From Dryocola sp032051265 (GTDB lineage: Bacteria; Pseudomonadota; Gammaproteobacteria; Enterobacterales; Enterobacteriaceae): a DNA stretch of 64,000 nucleotides. Position numbers and translations under genes: made by a program. The notes beneath the pieces were generated by a model. It saw only the letters and a program-made list of their open reading frames with translations, was not told where the DNA came from and did no database searches. Below, piece by piece: positions 53,713-62,402 of the stretch (the stretch's first letter is position 1; each line of letters begins with the position of its first letter). Where the stretch lies: the NCBI GenBank assembly GCA_032051265.1, contig DAMBYU010000006.1, positions 1-64,000 of the forward strand. The letters are read 5' to 3'.

Positions 53713-53740
53713 AAAAAAAGCTCGCTCACGCGAGCTTTTT
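53713..53740. terminator. Terminator of the tRNA operon, shared with ubiF
   Basis: AAAAAGCTCG-CTCACG-CGAGCTTTTT, a perfect 10-bp stem including the A/T ends, with T-runs on both strands. It lies between the last tRNA and the converging ubiF. Confidence 0.92.
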
Positions 53741-53787
53741 GCTTTTCTGCATTCAGCTATCTGAAAAGGCGGTTTCCCGCCTGCTAA

Positions 53788-54963
53788 TCATAAGCCGAGC
53801 GCATACTTAAGCGCCTGGCGTTTCAATACGCCGCCGTGTTCGGCGGCCATCAGGCCCAGGTTACGCATCACGCGCAATGGCGCAAGATTATTACTAAAAC
53901 CTGCATAAAACAGATCCATGCCGCTTTGCATAGTGAAGTTATCCATCTGGCGACGGGTTTGATAGCGTTGCAAAATATGGGCATCAGCCCAGCTCTCACC
54001 ATAGCTGCGCGCGTTAATCATCACCTCAAGCAAGGCGTCTACGTCGCGATAGCCAAGGTTTACGCCCTGCCCCGCCAGCGGGTGAATGGTATGCGCCGCA
54101 TCACCAATCAGCGCCAGGCCCTGCTGCGTATACTGCAACGCGTGACGGCGGGTTAGCGGGAATGTCCCACAGGCAACCGGCGTCACCGCACCCAGTCGTT
54201 GCGGAAACGTTGCGGCAATGGCTTTCGCCAGCTGCGGCATCGTCATCGCTTTTAACTGATGGATACGCGCCGGGGTGTCATACCACACCAGCGAAGCCCA
54301 GTTATCAAACAGCGGTAAGAAGGCATGCGGCCCGGTCGGCGTAAAGTGCTGCCAGGTACTGTCGCCGGGCGCATCTTCGCACTGTACGCTTATCAGCATA
54401 CAGGACTGACGGTAATCCCAGGCGTGAATGCCAATGCCGGCCCACTGTCGGACCTTTGAATTCGCGCCATCTGCGCCAACCACCATCGGCACGGTTAAGT
54501 CTTCGCCCTCCGCAAAGCTCAACGTCCAGCGCCCTGCTTTACTTTGCATATGCGTTAACTGCGCCGGGCATTTCAGCGTGATATTTGGATGAGCCTCCAG
54601 CGCTTTCCACAGAGCAATCTGTAGAACCTGGTTTTCCACCATATAACCCAGCTCTGGCAAACCAAGCTCCGAGGCAGTAAAGGAAACGTGCGCGCTTTCC
54701 CACTCCCAGGTTTCCAACTGGCGATAAGCATGGCTGCGCATAGAACGAATCGCGTCCCATACGCCCAACGACTTAAGCAGGGCTACCGAGGCGCTGCTGA
54801 TGGCCGAGATACGCACGTCGGGCTGGCTGTTACTCTCAAACTCTGTCGGCGCCTGATGCTCGATAACTGTTACCTGAAAGCCATTTTGTGCAAGTCCGAG
54901 GGCTGCCGCCGCACCGACCATTCCCCCGCCGACAACCGCGACGTCGATTGGTTGATTTGCCAT
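53788..54963 (-). CDS. ubiF: 3-demethoxyubiquinol 3-hydroxylase UbiF
   Basis: FAD-dependent monooxygenase performing the last ring hydroxylation of aerobic ubiquinone synthesis. 391 aa. FAD/NADPH motifs: VVGGGMVGAAAALGLA (about 9-24), the DG motif in VVGADGANSKVRQ and the second FAD motif GDAAHTIHPLAGQGVNLGYR shortened as GDAAHTIHPLAGQG. It diverges from miaB and converges on the tRNA cluster. Confidence 0.96.
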   Translation of the reverse strand: MANQPIDVAVVGGGMVGAAAALGLAQNGFQVTVIEHQAPTEFESNSQPDVRISAISSASVALLKSLGVWDAIRSMRSHAYRQLETWEWESAHVSFTASELGLPELGYMVENQVLQIALWKALEAHPNITLKCPAQLTHMQSKAGRWTLSFAEGEDLTVPMVVGADGANSKVRQWAGIGIHAWDYRQSCMLISVQCEDAPGDSTWQHFTPTGPHAFLPLFDNWASLVWYDTPARIHQLKAMTMPQLAKAIAATFPQRLGAVTPVACGTFPLTRRHALQYTQQGLALIGDAAHTIHPLAGQGVNLGYRDVDALLEVMINARSYGESWADAHILQRYQTRRQMDNFTMQSGMDLFYAGFSNNLAPLRVMRNLGLMAAEHGGVLKRQALKYALGL

Positions 54964-55086
54964 GGTTATTCCATCCTTAATTTGTCTGTGCTAATTCTAC
55001 CGGATTTTTACGGAAGTTACGCAGGCTGGTCACATCTCCTGCAAAGCATTACAATACGCGCCCAAGATTTCGGGCTTAACTGAGCA

Positions 55087-56526
55087 ATGGCAAAGTCGAT
55101 GACAAAAAAACTCCATATTAAAACCTGGGGCTGTCAGATGAATGAATATGATTCATCGAAGATGGCCGATTTGCTGAACAGCACCCATGGCTACGTTCTG
55201 ACGGATGAGCCAAAAGAAGCGGACGTATTGCTGCTAAACACCTGCTCTATTCGTGAAAAAGCCCAGGAAAAAGTATTCCACCTGTTAGGCCGCTGGAAGC
55301 TGTTAAAGCGAAAGCATCCTGACCTTATTATCGGCGTTGGTGGCTGCGTTGCTTCCCAGGAAGGCAAGCTTATTCGTCAACGCGCTCCTTATGTCGATAT
55401 CGTTTTCGGGCCGCAGACGCTGCATCGTCTGCCTGAGATGATCAACAAAGTGCGTGGCACCCGTAGCCCGATTGTTGACGTCAGCTTCCCGGAAATCGAA
55501 AAATTTGACCGTCTTCCGGAACCGCGCGCCGATGGCCCGACGGCCTATGTTTCTATTATGGAAGGCTGCAACAAATACTGCACTTACTGCGTGGTGCCTT
55601 ATACCCGCGGTGAAGAGGTCAGCCGTCCATGCGATGACATCCTGTTCGAAATCGCCCAGCTCGCGGCGCAGGGCGTTCGCGAAATCCATCTGCTGGGCCA
55701 GAACGTGAATGCGTACCGTGGTGCGGCTTATGACGGTGGTATTTGTTCATTTGCTGAACTTCTGCGTCTGGTCGCGGCGATTGACGGCGTCGACCGTATT
55801 CGCTTCACCACCAGCCACCCGATTGAGTTTACCGACGATATCATCGACGTTTACCGTGATACGCCGGAGCTGGTGAGCTTCCTGCACCTGCCGATTCAAA
55901 GCGGCGCGGATCGGATTCTGAACCTGATGGGCCGTACCCATACCGCACTGGAATATAAAGCTATTATTCGCAAGCTGCGCGCGGCACGTCCGGACATTCA
56001 GATTAGCTCGGACTTCATCGTAGGCTTCCCTGGCGAAACGCAGCAGGACTTCGAGCAAACCATGAAGGTCATTGCGGATGTGAACTTTGACGTCAGTTAC
56101 AGCTTTATCTTCTCTGCCCGTCCGGGTACGCCTGCGGCAGATATGGTCGATGACGTGTCGGAAGAAGAGAAAAAGCAGCGCCTGTATATTCTGCAGGATC
56201 GCATTAACCAGCAGGCAATGGAGTGGAGCCGTAAGATGGTCGGCACCACTCAGCGCATTCTGGTGGAAGGCACGTCTCGCAGAAGCATTATGGAGCTGAC
56301 TGGTCGTTCCGAAAACAATCGCGGAGTAAACTTTGAAGGCACTCCGGATATGATCGGTAAATTTGTTGATGTAGAGATTACTGAAGTTGCTACCAACAAC
56401 TCCCTGCGCGGCAAGGTGGTGCGCATTGAGGAAGAGATGGGGCTGCGCGTGGCAGAAACGCCAGAATCAGTGATTGCACGTACCCGCAAAGAGAACGACA
56501 TCGGCGTAGGGCTTTATCAGCCGTAG
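55087..56526 (+). CDS. miaB: tRNA-2-methylthio-N6-dimethylallyladenosine synthase
   Basis: Radical-SAM methylthiotransferase that converts i6A37 to ms2i6A37 in tRNAs reading UNN codons. N-terminal UPF0004 domain with three cluster cysteines (TWGCQMNEYD, LLNTCSIRE, GVGGCVASQ), the radical-SAM motif CNKYCTYC and a C-terminal TRAM domain (about 385-450). Two starts are possible: ATG 55087 (479 aa) or ATG 55099 (475 aa, MTKKLHIKTWG, nearer the 474-aa E. coli protein). Neither has a strong ribosome site. Confidence 0.96.
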   Translation: MAKSMTKKLHIKTWGCQMNEYDSSKMADLLNSTHGYVLTDEPKEADVLLLNTCSIREKAQEKVFHLLGRWKLLKRKHPDLIIGVGGCVASQEGKLIRQRAPYVDIVFGPQTLHRLPEMINKVRGTRSPIVDVSFPEIEKFDRLPEPRADGPTAYVSIMEGCNKYCTYCVVPYTRGEEVSRPCDDILFEIAQLAAQGVREIHLLGQNVNAYRGAAYDGGICSFAELLRLVAAIDGVDRIRFTTSHPIEFTDDIIDVYRDTPELVSFLHLPIQSGADRILNLMGRTHTALEYKAIIRKLRAARPDIQISSDFIVGFPGETQQDFEQTMKVIADVNFDVSYSFIFSARPGTPAADMVDDVSEEEKKQRLYILQDRINQQAMEWSRKMVGTTQRILVEGTSRRSIMELTGRSENNRGVNFEGTPDMIGKFVDVEITEVATNNSLRGKVVRIEEEMGLRVAETPESVIARTRKENDIGVGLYQP

Positions 56527-56740
56527 CGCCTGCCTGTTTTGCCCATCGGTTCGCTAACGCCGTGAACCGCTGGGCGTTTTCATTGTTTACACTTGCATTC
56601 GGAATGCGCCACCCAAATATCAGCACCGAGGCTTGCGCCATCAACGCTCCCCGTAAATAATCTCTTTATGGCCTGATGAGAGCAGGCAAGGCGTGACAAT
56701 TATTACTGACAACCGGCCCCGAGTGACCCAGAGGATAAGT

Positions 56741-57802
56741 TTGAATATCGAAACACGTGAAATGACGCTGGAACCTGCGGACAACGTCCGTTTACTAAGC
56801 CTGTGCGGCCCGTTTGATGACAACATCAAACAGCTCGAACGCCGGCTGGGCATCGAAATCAACCGTCGTGACAATCACTTCAAGCTCACGGGGCGTGCAT
56901 TACTGGTGAACGCCGCCGCCGATATCCTGCGTAACCTTTATGTTGATACTGCGCCCGTGCGTGGCGAAACTCAGGATATCGATCCGGAACAAATTCACCT
57001 CGCGATTAAAGAAATCCGCGTGCTGGAACAGTCGGCAGAACACGTGCCGGAGTATGGTAAAGCGGTCAATATCAAGACCCGCCGCGGCGTTATTAAACCC
57101 CGCACGCCAAACCAGGCACAGTACATCGCGAATGTGCTCGACCACGATATTACCTTTGGTATCGGCCCTGCCGGTACCGGTAAAACCTACCTTGCGGTAG
57201 CCGCCGCCGTGGACGCGCTGGAGCGCCAGGACATCAGGCGCATCCTGTTGACCCGTCCGGCGGTTGAAGCAGGCGAAAAGCTCGGCTTCCTGCCAGGTGA
57301 CCTGAGCCAGAAAGTGGATCCTTACCTGCGTCCGCTTTACGACGCCCTGTTCGAAATGCTTGGCTTCGAACGCGTTGAAAAGCTGATGGAACGCAACGTT
57401 ATTGAAGTGGCGCCGCTGGCCTACATGCGCGGCCGTACCCTGAACGATGCCTTTATCATTCTGGATGAAAGCCAGAACACCACCATCGAACAGATGAAAA
57501 TGTTCCTGACGCGCATCGGCTTCAACTCCAAAGCGGTGATCACCGGCGACGTTACGCAGATTGACCTGCCACGTAATATGAAATCGGGTCTGCGCCATGC
57601 TATCGACGTGCTGGCGGAAGTCGATGAAATCAGCTTCAACTTCCTCAACAGCGAAGACGTCGTGCGCCATCCTGTAGTCGCCCGTATCGTGAATGCTTAT
57701 GAAGCATGGGAAAACGCCGAGCAAATCCGTAAAGATGAGCTGGCCGCTGAACGTAAGCGTGAAGCGATGGCGATTAATTCCGCCGCCAGGGAGAGCAAAT
57801 GA
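56741..57802 (+). CDS. ybeZ: PhoH-like NTPase YbeZ
   Basis: Cytosolic ATPase of the PhoH family that acts with the RNase YbeY in ribosomal RNA maturation and quality control. 353 aa with Walker A GPAGTGKTYLAV and Walker B FIILDESQNT. A TTG start is proposed: it is preceded by AGAGGA at 5-nt spacing and gives LNIETREMTLEP, collinear with the E. coli N-terminus. An in-frame ATG at 56693 would add 16 unconserved residues. Confidence 0.95.
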   Translation: MNIETREMTLEPADNVRLLSLCGPFDDNIKQLERRLGIEINRRDNHFKLTGRALLVNAAADILRNLYVDTAPVRGETQDIDPEQIHLAIKEIRVLEQSAEHVPEYGKAVNIKTRRGVIKPRTPNQAQYIANVLDHDITFGIGPAGTGKTYLAVAAAVDALERQDIRRILLTRPAVEAGEKLGFLPGDLSQKVDPYLRPLYDALFEMLGFERVEKLMERNVIEVAPLAYMRGRTLNDAFIILDESQNTTIEQMKMFLTRIGFNSKAVITGDVTQIDLPRNMKSGLRHAIDVLAEVDEISFNFLNSEDVVRHPVVARIVNAYEAWENAEQIRKDELAAERKREAMAINSAARESK

Positions 57803-58266
57803 GCCAGGTTATTCTGGATTTACAGATTGCCTGTGAAACGCCTGCGGGTCTGCCGTCCGAAGCACAGTTTCAATCCTGGCTTGATGCGGTGATTCCTCAG
57901 TTCCAGGAAGAGTCAGAAGTAACGATTCGTCTGGTAGATGACGCAGAAAGCCACGAACTGAATCTGACTTATCGCGGCAAAGATAAATCCACCAACGTGC
58001 TCTCTTTCCCGTTCGAAGCCCCGCCGGGCATAGAGCTGCCGCTGCTTGGCGATCTTATTATCTGCCGTCAGGTAGTAGAAAAAGAGGCGCAGGAGCAAGA
58101 TAAGCCGCTGGATGCGCACTGGGCGCATATGGTTATCCACGGCAGCCTGCATCTGCTCGGTTACGATCATATTGAAGATGAAGAAGCCGAAGAGATGGAA
58201 TCCCTGGAAACAGAGATAATGCTTGCTCTTGGGTATGCCGATCCGTACATTGCCGAGAAAGAGTAG
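57799..58266 (+). CDS. ybeY: Endoribonuclease YbeY
   Basis: Zinc-dependent RNase for 16S rRNA 3'-end maturation and 70S quality control. 155 aa with the metal motif HGSLHLLGYDH (three His) and Arg-containing LTYRGKDKSTNVLSFPF. The ATG overlaps the ybeZ stop by 4 bp (ATGA), a tight coupling with its ATPase partner. Confidence 0.97.
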   Translation: MSQVILDLQIACETPAGLPSEAQFQSWLDAVIPQFQEESEVTIRLVDDAESHELNLTYRGKDKSTNVLSFPFEAPPGIELPLLGDLIICRQVVEKEAQEQDKPLDAHWAHMVIHGSLHLLGYDHIEDEEAEEMESLETEIMLALGYADPYIAEKE

Positions 58267-58301
58267 TCGCCGCTGTCAACGATGACCGCGGCGCAACAGG
58301 T

Positions 58302-58329
58302 GCAGGTAGCGACCCATCCTACTACCTGC
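58302..58329 (+). repeat. Inverted repeat between ybeY and ybeX
   Basis: GCAGGTAG and CTACCTGC form a perfect 8-bp stem with a 12-nt loop in the 100-bp gap before ybeX. No T-run follows, so it is more likely an mRNA processing or stability element than a terminator. Confidence 0.6.
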
Positions 58330-58366
58330 TATCTATCCATAATCGAGGGGCCAAAAACCTAACGCC

Positions 58367-59245
58367 ATGAGCGACGACAATTCACAAAACAGTGACACGC
58401 CTGCCAGTAAAAAGGGATTCTTTTCCCTGATTCTCAACCAGCTATTTCACGGTGAACCAAAAAACCGTGACGATCTGCTAGAGCTCATCCGTGATTCGGA
58501 GCAAAACGATCTTATCGATCAGGACACCCGCGACATGCTCGAAGGCGTCATGGATATCGCCGACCAACGCGTCCGCGACATTATGATCCCACGCTCGCAA
58601 ATGGTGACGCTCAAACACAACCAGACGCTGGACGAATGCCTCGATGTCATCATCGAATCGGCGCACTCCCGCTTCCCGGTGATAAGTGAAGACAAAGATC
58701 ATATCGAAGGGATTTTGATGGCTAAGGATTTGCTGCCGTTTATGCGCAGCGATACCGAGCCGTTTAGCATGGAAAAAGTGTTACGTCAGTGCGTAGTTGT
58801 GCCTGAAAGCAAGCGTGTAGACCGCATGCTGAAAGAGTTTCGTCAGCAACGCTATCACATGGCGATTGTGATTGATGAGTTTGGCGGCGTCTCCGGCCTC
58901 GTTACCATTGAAGATATTCTCGAACTGATCGTCGGGGAAATCGAAGATGAGTATGACGACGAAGAAGACAACGATTTCCGCCAGCTCAGCCGCCACACCT
59001 GGACGGCAAGGGCCCTGGCCTCTATCGAAGATTTTAACGATACCTTTAACACCCACTTTAATGACGATGAAGTGGATACGATTGGCGGTCTGGTTATGCA
59101 GGCGTTTGGGCATCTGCCCGCGCGCGGCGAAACCATTGAAATAGATGGTTACCAGTTCAAAGTCGCCATGGCCGACAGCCGCCGTATCATTCAGGTTCAC
59201 GTCAGAATTCCGGACGACTCGCCACAACCGAAACTGGAAGATTAA
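58367..59245 (+). CDS. ybeX: CNNM-family ion-transport accessory protein YbeX (CorC)
   Basis: Cytosolic protein with two CBS domains (about 66-190) and a C-terminal CorC/HlyC domain (about 205-285), linked to magnesium/cobalt homeostasis and, with YbeY, to ribosome metabolism. 292 aa. The acidic stretch GEIEDEYDDEEDNDF joins the domains. It sits in miaB-ybeZYX-lnt, 7 bp before lnt. Confidence 0.95.
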   Translation: MSDDNSQNSDTPASKKGFFSLILNQLFHGEPKNRDDLLELIRDSEQNDLIDQDTRDMLEGVMDIADQRVRDIMIPRSQMVTLKHNQTLDECLDVIIESAHSRFPVISEDKDHIEGILMAKDLLPFMRSDTEPFSMEKVLRQCVVVPESKRVDRMLKEFRQQRYHMAIVIDEFGGVSGLVTIEDILELIVGEIEDEYDDEEDNDFRQLSRHTWTARALASIEDFNDTFNTHFNDDEVDTIGGLVMQAFGHLPARGETIEIDGYQFKVAMADSRRIIQVHVRIPDDSPQPKLED

Positions 59246-59252
59246 TTTAAAG

Positions 59253-60794
59253 ATGGCAATTGCTTTACTACTACAGCGCCAGCGCGTGCGTCTGCTGCTG
59301 GCGCTGCTTTTTGGTGCCTGCGGGACGCTGGCCTTTTCGCCGTATGATTTCTGGCCTGCCGCTATTGTCTCACTGGCCGGTCTGCAGGGTCTGACCCTCA
59401 ACCGTCGCGCCATTCAAAGCGCCTGGATCGGCTTCTTTTGGGGGCTTGGCCTGTTTGGCAGCGGCATTAACTGGGTTTACGTCAGCATCGCGCAGTTTGG
59501 CGGTATGCCGGGTCCGGTGAATGTCTTCCTCGTGATACTGCTCGCCGCTTACCTGTCGCTTTATACCGGCCTGTTCGCGGGTTTACTGAGCAAGCTGTGG
59601 CCAAAAACAACCTGGTGGCGTATGGCGATTGCCGCCCCGATGCTATGGCAGTGCACCGAGTTCCTGCGTGGCTGGGTGCTGACGGGCTTTCCCTGGTTAC
59701 AGTTCGGCTACAGCCAGATTGACGGCCCGCTCAAAGGCATAGCGCCGATTCTGGGGGTAGAAGCCGTCACCTTCCTGCTGATGATCATAAGCGGCCTGCT
59801 TGTCTTCGCTCTGCAGCAACGCAACTGGCGCCCGGCGGTTATCGCAGCCGCCCTGCTGCTGCTGTCATGGCCGTTGCGTTCTGTGCAATGGTTTCAGCCG
59901 GAGAAAACACGTGCCGTTGATATTGCTATGGTTCAGGGCGATATTCCGCAGTCGCTGAAATGGGATGAAGATCAGCTCATTAATACGCTGAAAATCTATC
60001 TCGATAAAACCCAGCCGCAGATGGGCAAAGCCCGGCTGATTATCTGGCCTGAATCAGCGATTCCCGATCTTGAAATTAACCAGCAGCAGTTCCTGACCAT
60101 GATGGACGATCTGCTGCGCGCTAAGCACAGCGCGATGATCACCGGTATCGTGGACGCAAGGCTTAATAAGCAAAACCGGTACGACACCTACAACACCATC
60201 ATCACGCTGGGTGAAGGTAACCCGTACAGTTACAACAGCGCGGATCGTTACAATAAGAACCATCTCGTCCCTTTTGGCGAGTTTGTTCCGCTGGAATCCA
60301 TCCTGCGCCCGCTTGCGCCATTCTTTGACCTGCCGATGTCCTCCTTTAGCCGGGGGCCTTATTTGCAGCCTCAGCTACAGGCCAACGGTATTAAACTGAC
60401 GGCGGCCATCTGCTATGAAATTATTCTTGGCGAACAGGTGCGGGACAACTTCCGTCCGGACACCGATTTCCTGCTCACCATCTCCAATGATGCGTGGTTC
60501 GGCAAGTCGATTGGCCCGTGGCAGCACTTCCAGATGGCACGCATGCGCTCGCTGGAGTTAGGCCGCCCGCTGCTACGCAGCACTAATAACGGCGTAACGG
60601 CCGTCATTAACGCCAGCGGCGACGTTGAAGCGATGATCCCGCAGTTCACCCGTGAAGTGCTCGAGGCAAAAGTGACCCCAACCACGGGTCTCACGCCTTA
60701 CGCCCGCTTCGGCAACTGGCCGCTGTGGATTATTACGCTGTTCTTCGGGTTTAGCGCCATATTGATTAGCTTACGTAGCCGCAAAAAGTTGTAA
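59253..60794 (+). CDS. lnt: Apolipoprotein N-acyltransferase
   Basis: Inner-membrane enzyme adding the third acyl chain to lipoproteins such as Pal. 513 aa: N-terminal membrane helices (about 1-215), a periplasmic nitrilase-like domain with the catalytic triad in IWPESAI (Glu), NKNHLVPFGEF (Lys) and AAICYEIILG (Cys), and a final C-terminal helix. The ATG at 59253 gives the usual N-terminus MAIALLLQRQRVRLLL. Confidence 0.97.
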   Translation: MAIALLLQRQRVRLLLALLFGACGTLAFSPYDFWPAAIVSLAGLQGLTLNRRAIQSAWIGFFWGLGLFGSGINWVYVSIAQFGGMPGPVNVFLVILLAAYLSLYTGLFAGLLSKLWPKTTWWRMAIAAPMLWQCTEFLRGWVLTGFPWLQFGYSQIDGPLKGIAPILGVEAVTFLLMIISGLLVFALQQRNWRPAVIAAALLLLSWPLRSVQWFQPEKTRAVDIAMVQGDIPQSLKWDEDQLINTLKIYLDKTQPQMGKARLIIWPESAIPDLEINQQQFLTMMDDLLRAKHSAMITGIVDARLNKQNRYDTYNTIITLGEGNPYSYNSADRYNKNHLVPFGEFVPLESILRPLAPFFDLPMSSFSRGPYLQPQLQANGIKLTAAICYEIILGEQVRDNFRPDTDFLLTISNDAWFGKSIGPWQHFQMARMRSLELGRPLLRSTNNGVTAVINASGDVEAMIPQFTREVLEAKVTPTTGLTPYARFGNWPLWIITLFFGFSAILISLRSRKKL

Positions 60795-60804
60795 TTCCTT
60801 TGTT

Positions 60805-60833
60805 AAAGGCCAGCAAATCTGCTGGCCTTTTTT
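60805..60833 (+). terminator. miaB-lnt operon terminator
   Basis: AAAGGCCAGCA-AATC-TGCTGGCCTTT, a perfect 11-bp stem followed by TTT, 10 bp past the lnt stop. Confidence 0.93.
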
Positions 60834-61064
60834 ATTTCTGGCACATCAATTGCTTTGTATTTATCGAAAAACGATAAACGGCGAAGCGCCAATTAACGCT
60901 GCACCAATTTAAGTCACCGTAAGCACCACTCTGGTGCAATGGCGGATTTTTGCCTTTAAACGGTGCGGCGCACTTCGCAAAAATAAACATCTGCATAGCA
61001 ATAACTTTACATTCAGCTACGTTAAATGTTAACAAAAGGCGAAGATTCGCCCGTTTTTATCATT

Positions 61065-61090
61065 ACACAACAACAAAACACAACGCACAC
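61065..61090 (+). promoter_or_regulatory. GcvB target element in gltI leader
   Basis: A 26-nt segment made almost only of A and C (ACACAACAACAAAACACAAC and on) lies about 47-72 nt upstream of the gltI ATG. Such C/A-rich elements are paired by the G/U-rich R1 region of the sRNA GcvB, which represses gltI in Salmonella and E. coli. The element can also enhance translation. Confidence 0.75.
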
Positions 61091-61136
61091 ATCGTGTATC
61101 AGTGCCGTTCGTGGCACGAAGATTAAGGAGTTGGAA

Positions 61137-62066
61137 ATGCAATTGAGAAAATTTGCCACAGCTTTGTTAGTTATGGGAATGAGTGCCGGGATCGCGCACG
61201 CAGAAGATGCTAAACCTGCCGCAGCGCCAGCGGGCGACGCCCAGCAAAGCACGCTGGATAAAATTAAAGCTAACGGCGTGATTGTCGTCGGCCATCGTGA
61301 ATCTTCCGTCCCGTTCTCATACTACGATAACCAACAAAAAGTTGTCGGCTACTCCCAGGACTACTCCAACGCCATTGTTGATGCCATCAAGAAACAGCTC
61401 AACAAACCGGATCTGCAGGTTAAGCTGATTCCAATTACCTCGCAAAACCGTATTCCATTGCTGCAAAACGGCACCTTCGATTTTGAGTGCGGCTCCACCA
61501 CCAATAACCTGGAACGCCAGAAGCAAGCCTCCTTCTCGGACACCATTTTCGTCGTCGGTACCCGCCTGCTGGTGAAAAAAGGTGGCCCGGTTAAAGACTT
61601 CGCCGATCTGAAAGGCAAAGCGGTGGTAGTCACCTCCGGGACAACTTCCGAAGTTCTGCTGCATAAGCTGAATGAAGAGAAGAAAATGGATATGCGCATT
61701 ATCAGCGCTAAAGATCACGGCGACTCCTTCCGTACGCTGGAAAGCGGCCGTGCGGTTGCCTTTATGATGGATGACGCCCTGCTCGCCGGCGAACGCGCTA
61801 AAGCGAAAAAACAGGGTAACTGGGAAATCGTTGGCACTCCTCAGTCTCGTGAAGCCTACGGCTGTATGCTGCGTAAAAACGATCCTGAATTTAAAAAGCT
61901 GATGGATGACACCATTGCGAAAGTCCAGACCTCCGGCGAAGCAGCCAAATGGTTTGATAAATGGTTTATGAACCCAATCCCACCGAAAAACATCAATATG
62001 AACTTCGCCCTGTCTGACGATATGAAGGCGCTGTTCAAAGAACCAAACGATAAAGCACTTAACTAA
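61137..62066 (+). CDS. gltI: Glutamate/aspartate ABC transporter binding protein
   Basis: Periplasmic receptor of the GltIJKL importer. 309 aa with a signal peptide (about 1-22, ending AHA-ED), an Ala/Pro-rich extension (about 23-35) longer than in E. coli (302 aa), and the SBP family 3 fold with GHRESSVPFSYYD and DFECGSTTNN. The ATG follows AAGGAG. It is separated from gltJ by the SroC region. Confidence 0.97.
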   Translation: MQLRKFATALLVMGMSAGIAHAEDAKPAAAPAGDAQQSTLDKIKANGVIVVGHRESSVPFSYYDNQQKVVGYSQDYSNAIVDAIKKQLNKPDLQVKLIPITSQNRIPLLQNGTFDFECGSTTNNLERQKQASFSDTIFVVGTRLLVKKGGPVKDFADLKGKAVVVTSGTTSEVLLHKLNEEKKMDMRIISAKDHGDSFRTLESGRAVAFMMDDALLAGERAKAKKQGNWEIVGTPQSREAYGCMLRKNDPEFKKLMDDTIAKVQTSGEAAKWFDKWFMNPIPPKNINMNFALSDDMKALFKEPNDKALN

Positions 62067-62130
62067 TTAGAACTAAAGGGCCAGGGCGACCTGCCCCCCG
62101 ATTGACGAACTGAAGCCCGGACAGACTATG

Positions 62131-62157
62131 CGTCGGATGGTCGTTCCCCATCCGGCG
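62131..62157 (+). repeat. REP-like hairpin after gltI
   Basis: CGTCGGATGG-TCGTTCC-CCATCCGGCG forms a 10-bp stem with one G-T pair and has the GGATGG/CCATCC core of REP elements. About 65 bp after the gltI stop, it could shield the gltI mRNA 3' end and favour the binding protein over the membrane components. Confidence 0.6.
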
Positions 62158-62218
62158 TGAAAGTACCTGATAAACCCAGGCAAAGACCTGAAAGGGTACT
62201 GGCTTCTCATCAATCTTC

Positions 62219-62239
62219 GAGGGTAGCGCTGCTACCCTC
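62219..62239 (+). repeat. Palindrome copy 1 (5' side of SroC)
   Basis: GAGGGTAGC-GCT-GCTACCCTC, a perfect 9-bp stem. A 21-bp stretch is repeated exactly at 62365-62385, but here it is not followed by a T-run. Confidence 0.9.
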
Positions 62240-62391
62240 ACTTGCTGACGAAGATCCAAAAACGTGGTTTTTGGTCTTCGGGGTAAACCAGATGACAGCA
62301 TGCTTTGTTTTTAATCGTTCTGCTTTCAGAGCCTTTAATCGCGAAGTTCTTTGTCAATGGTCTTAGGGTAGCGCTGCTACCCTCATTTTTT
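62228..62391 (+). ncRNA. sroC: SroC sRNA (gltIJKL-derived GcvB sponge)
   Basis: In E. coli and Salmonella SroC (about 160 nt) is processed from gltIJKL mRNA between gltI and gltJ and sequesters GcvB. The same position here holds a structured segment: a long stem with a one-base bulge (62249-62263 with 62266-62280) and a 3' Rho-independent terminator (62365-62390). The 3' end is well defined; the 5' end is estimated from family length only. Confidence 0.75.
62365..62390 (+). terminator. SroC/gltI terminator
   Basis: AGGGTAGC-GCT-GCTACCCT, a perfect 8-bp stem followed by CA and six T residues, 13 bp before gltJ. Read-through is needed to express gltJKL, so it also sets the ratio of binding protein to permease. 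Confidence 0.88.
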
Positions 62392-62402
62392 CGGAGTCGT
62401 TT

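Larger units (their letters stand above)
60795..61136. other. lnt-gltI intergenic region
   Basis: 342 bp: lnt terminator, then about 220 bp of promoter region without a strong recognisable operator, then the gltI leader with a C/A-rich sRNA target and AAGGAG. No small gene was found. Confidence 0.75.
62067..62402. other. gltI-gltJ gap with hairpins and SroC
   Basis: 336 bp inside an ABC-transporter operon. It contains, in order, an imperfect REP-like hairpin, a perfect palindrome, a long stem, and a second copy of the palindrome acting as terminator before gltJ. No protein gene is apparent. Confidence 0.85.

Noticed and set aside
60940..60953. TGGC...TTGC sigma-54-like promoter before gltI
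   Set aside because: The GG-to-GC distance is one base too short for a functional -24/-12 promoter, and flanking bases fit poorly.
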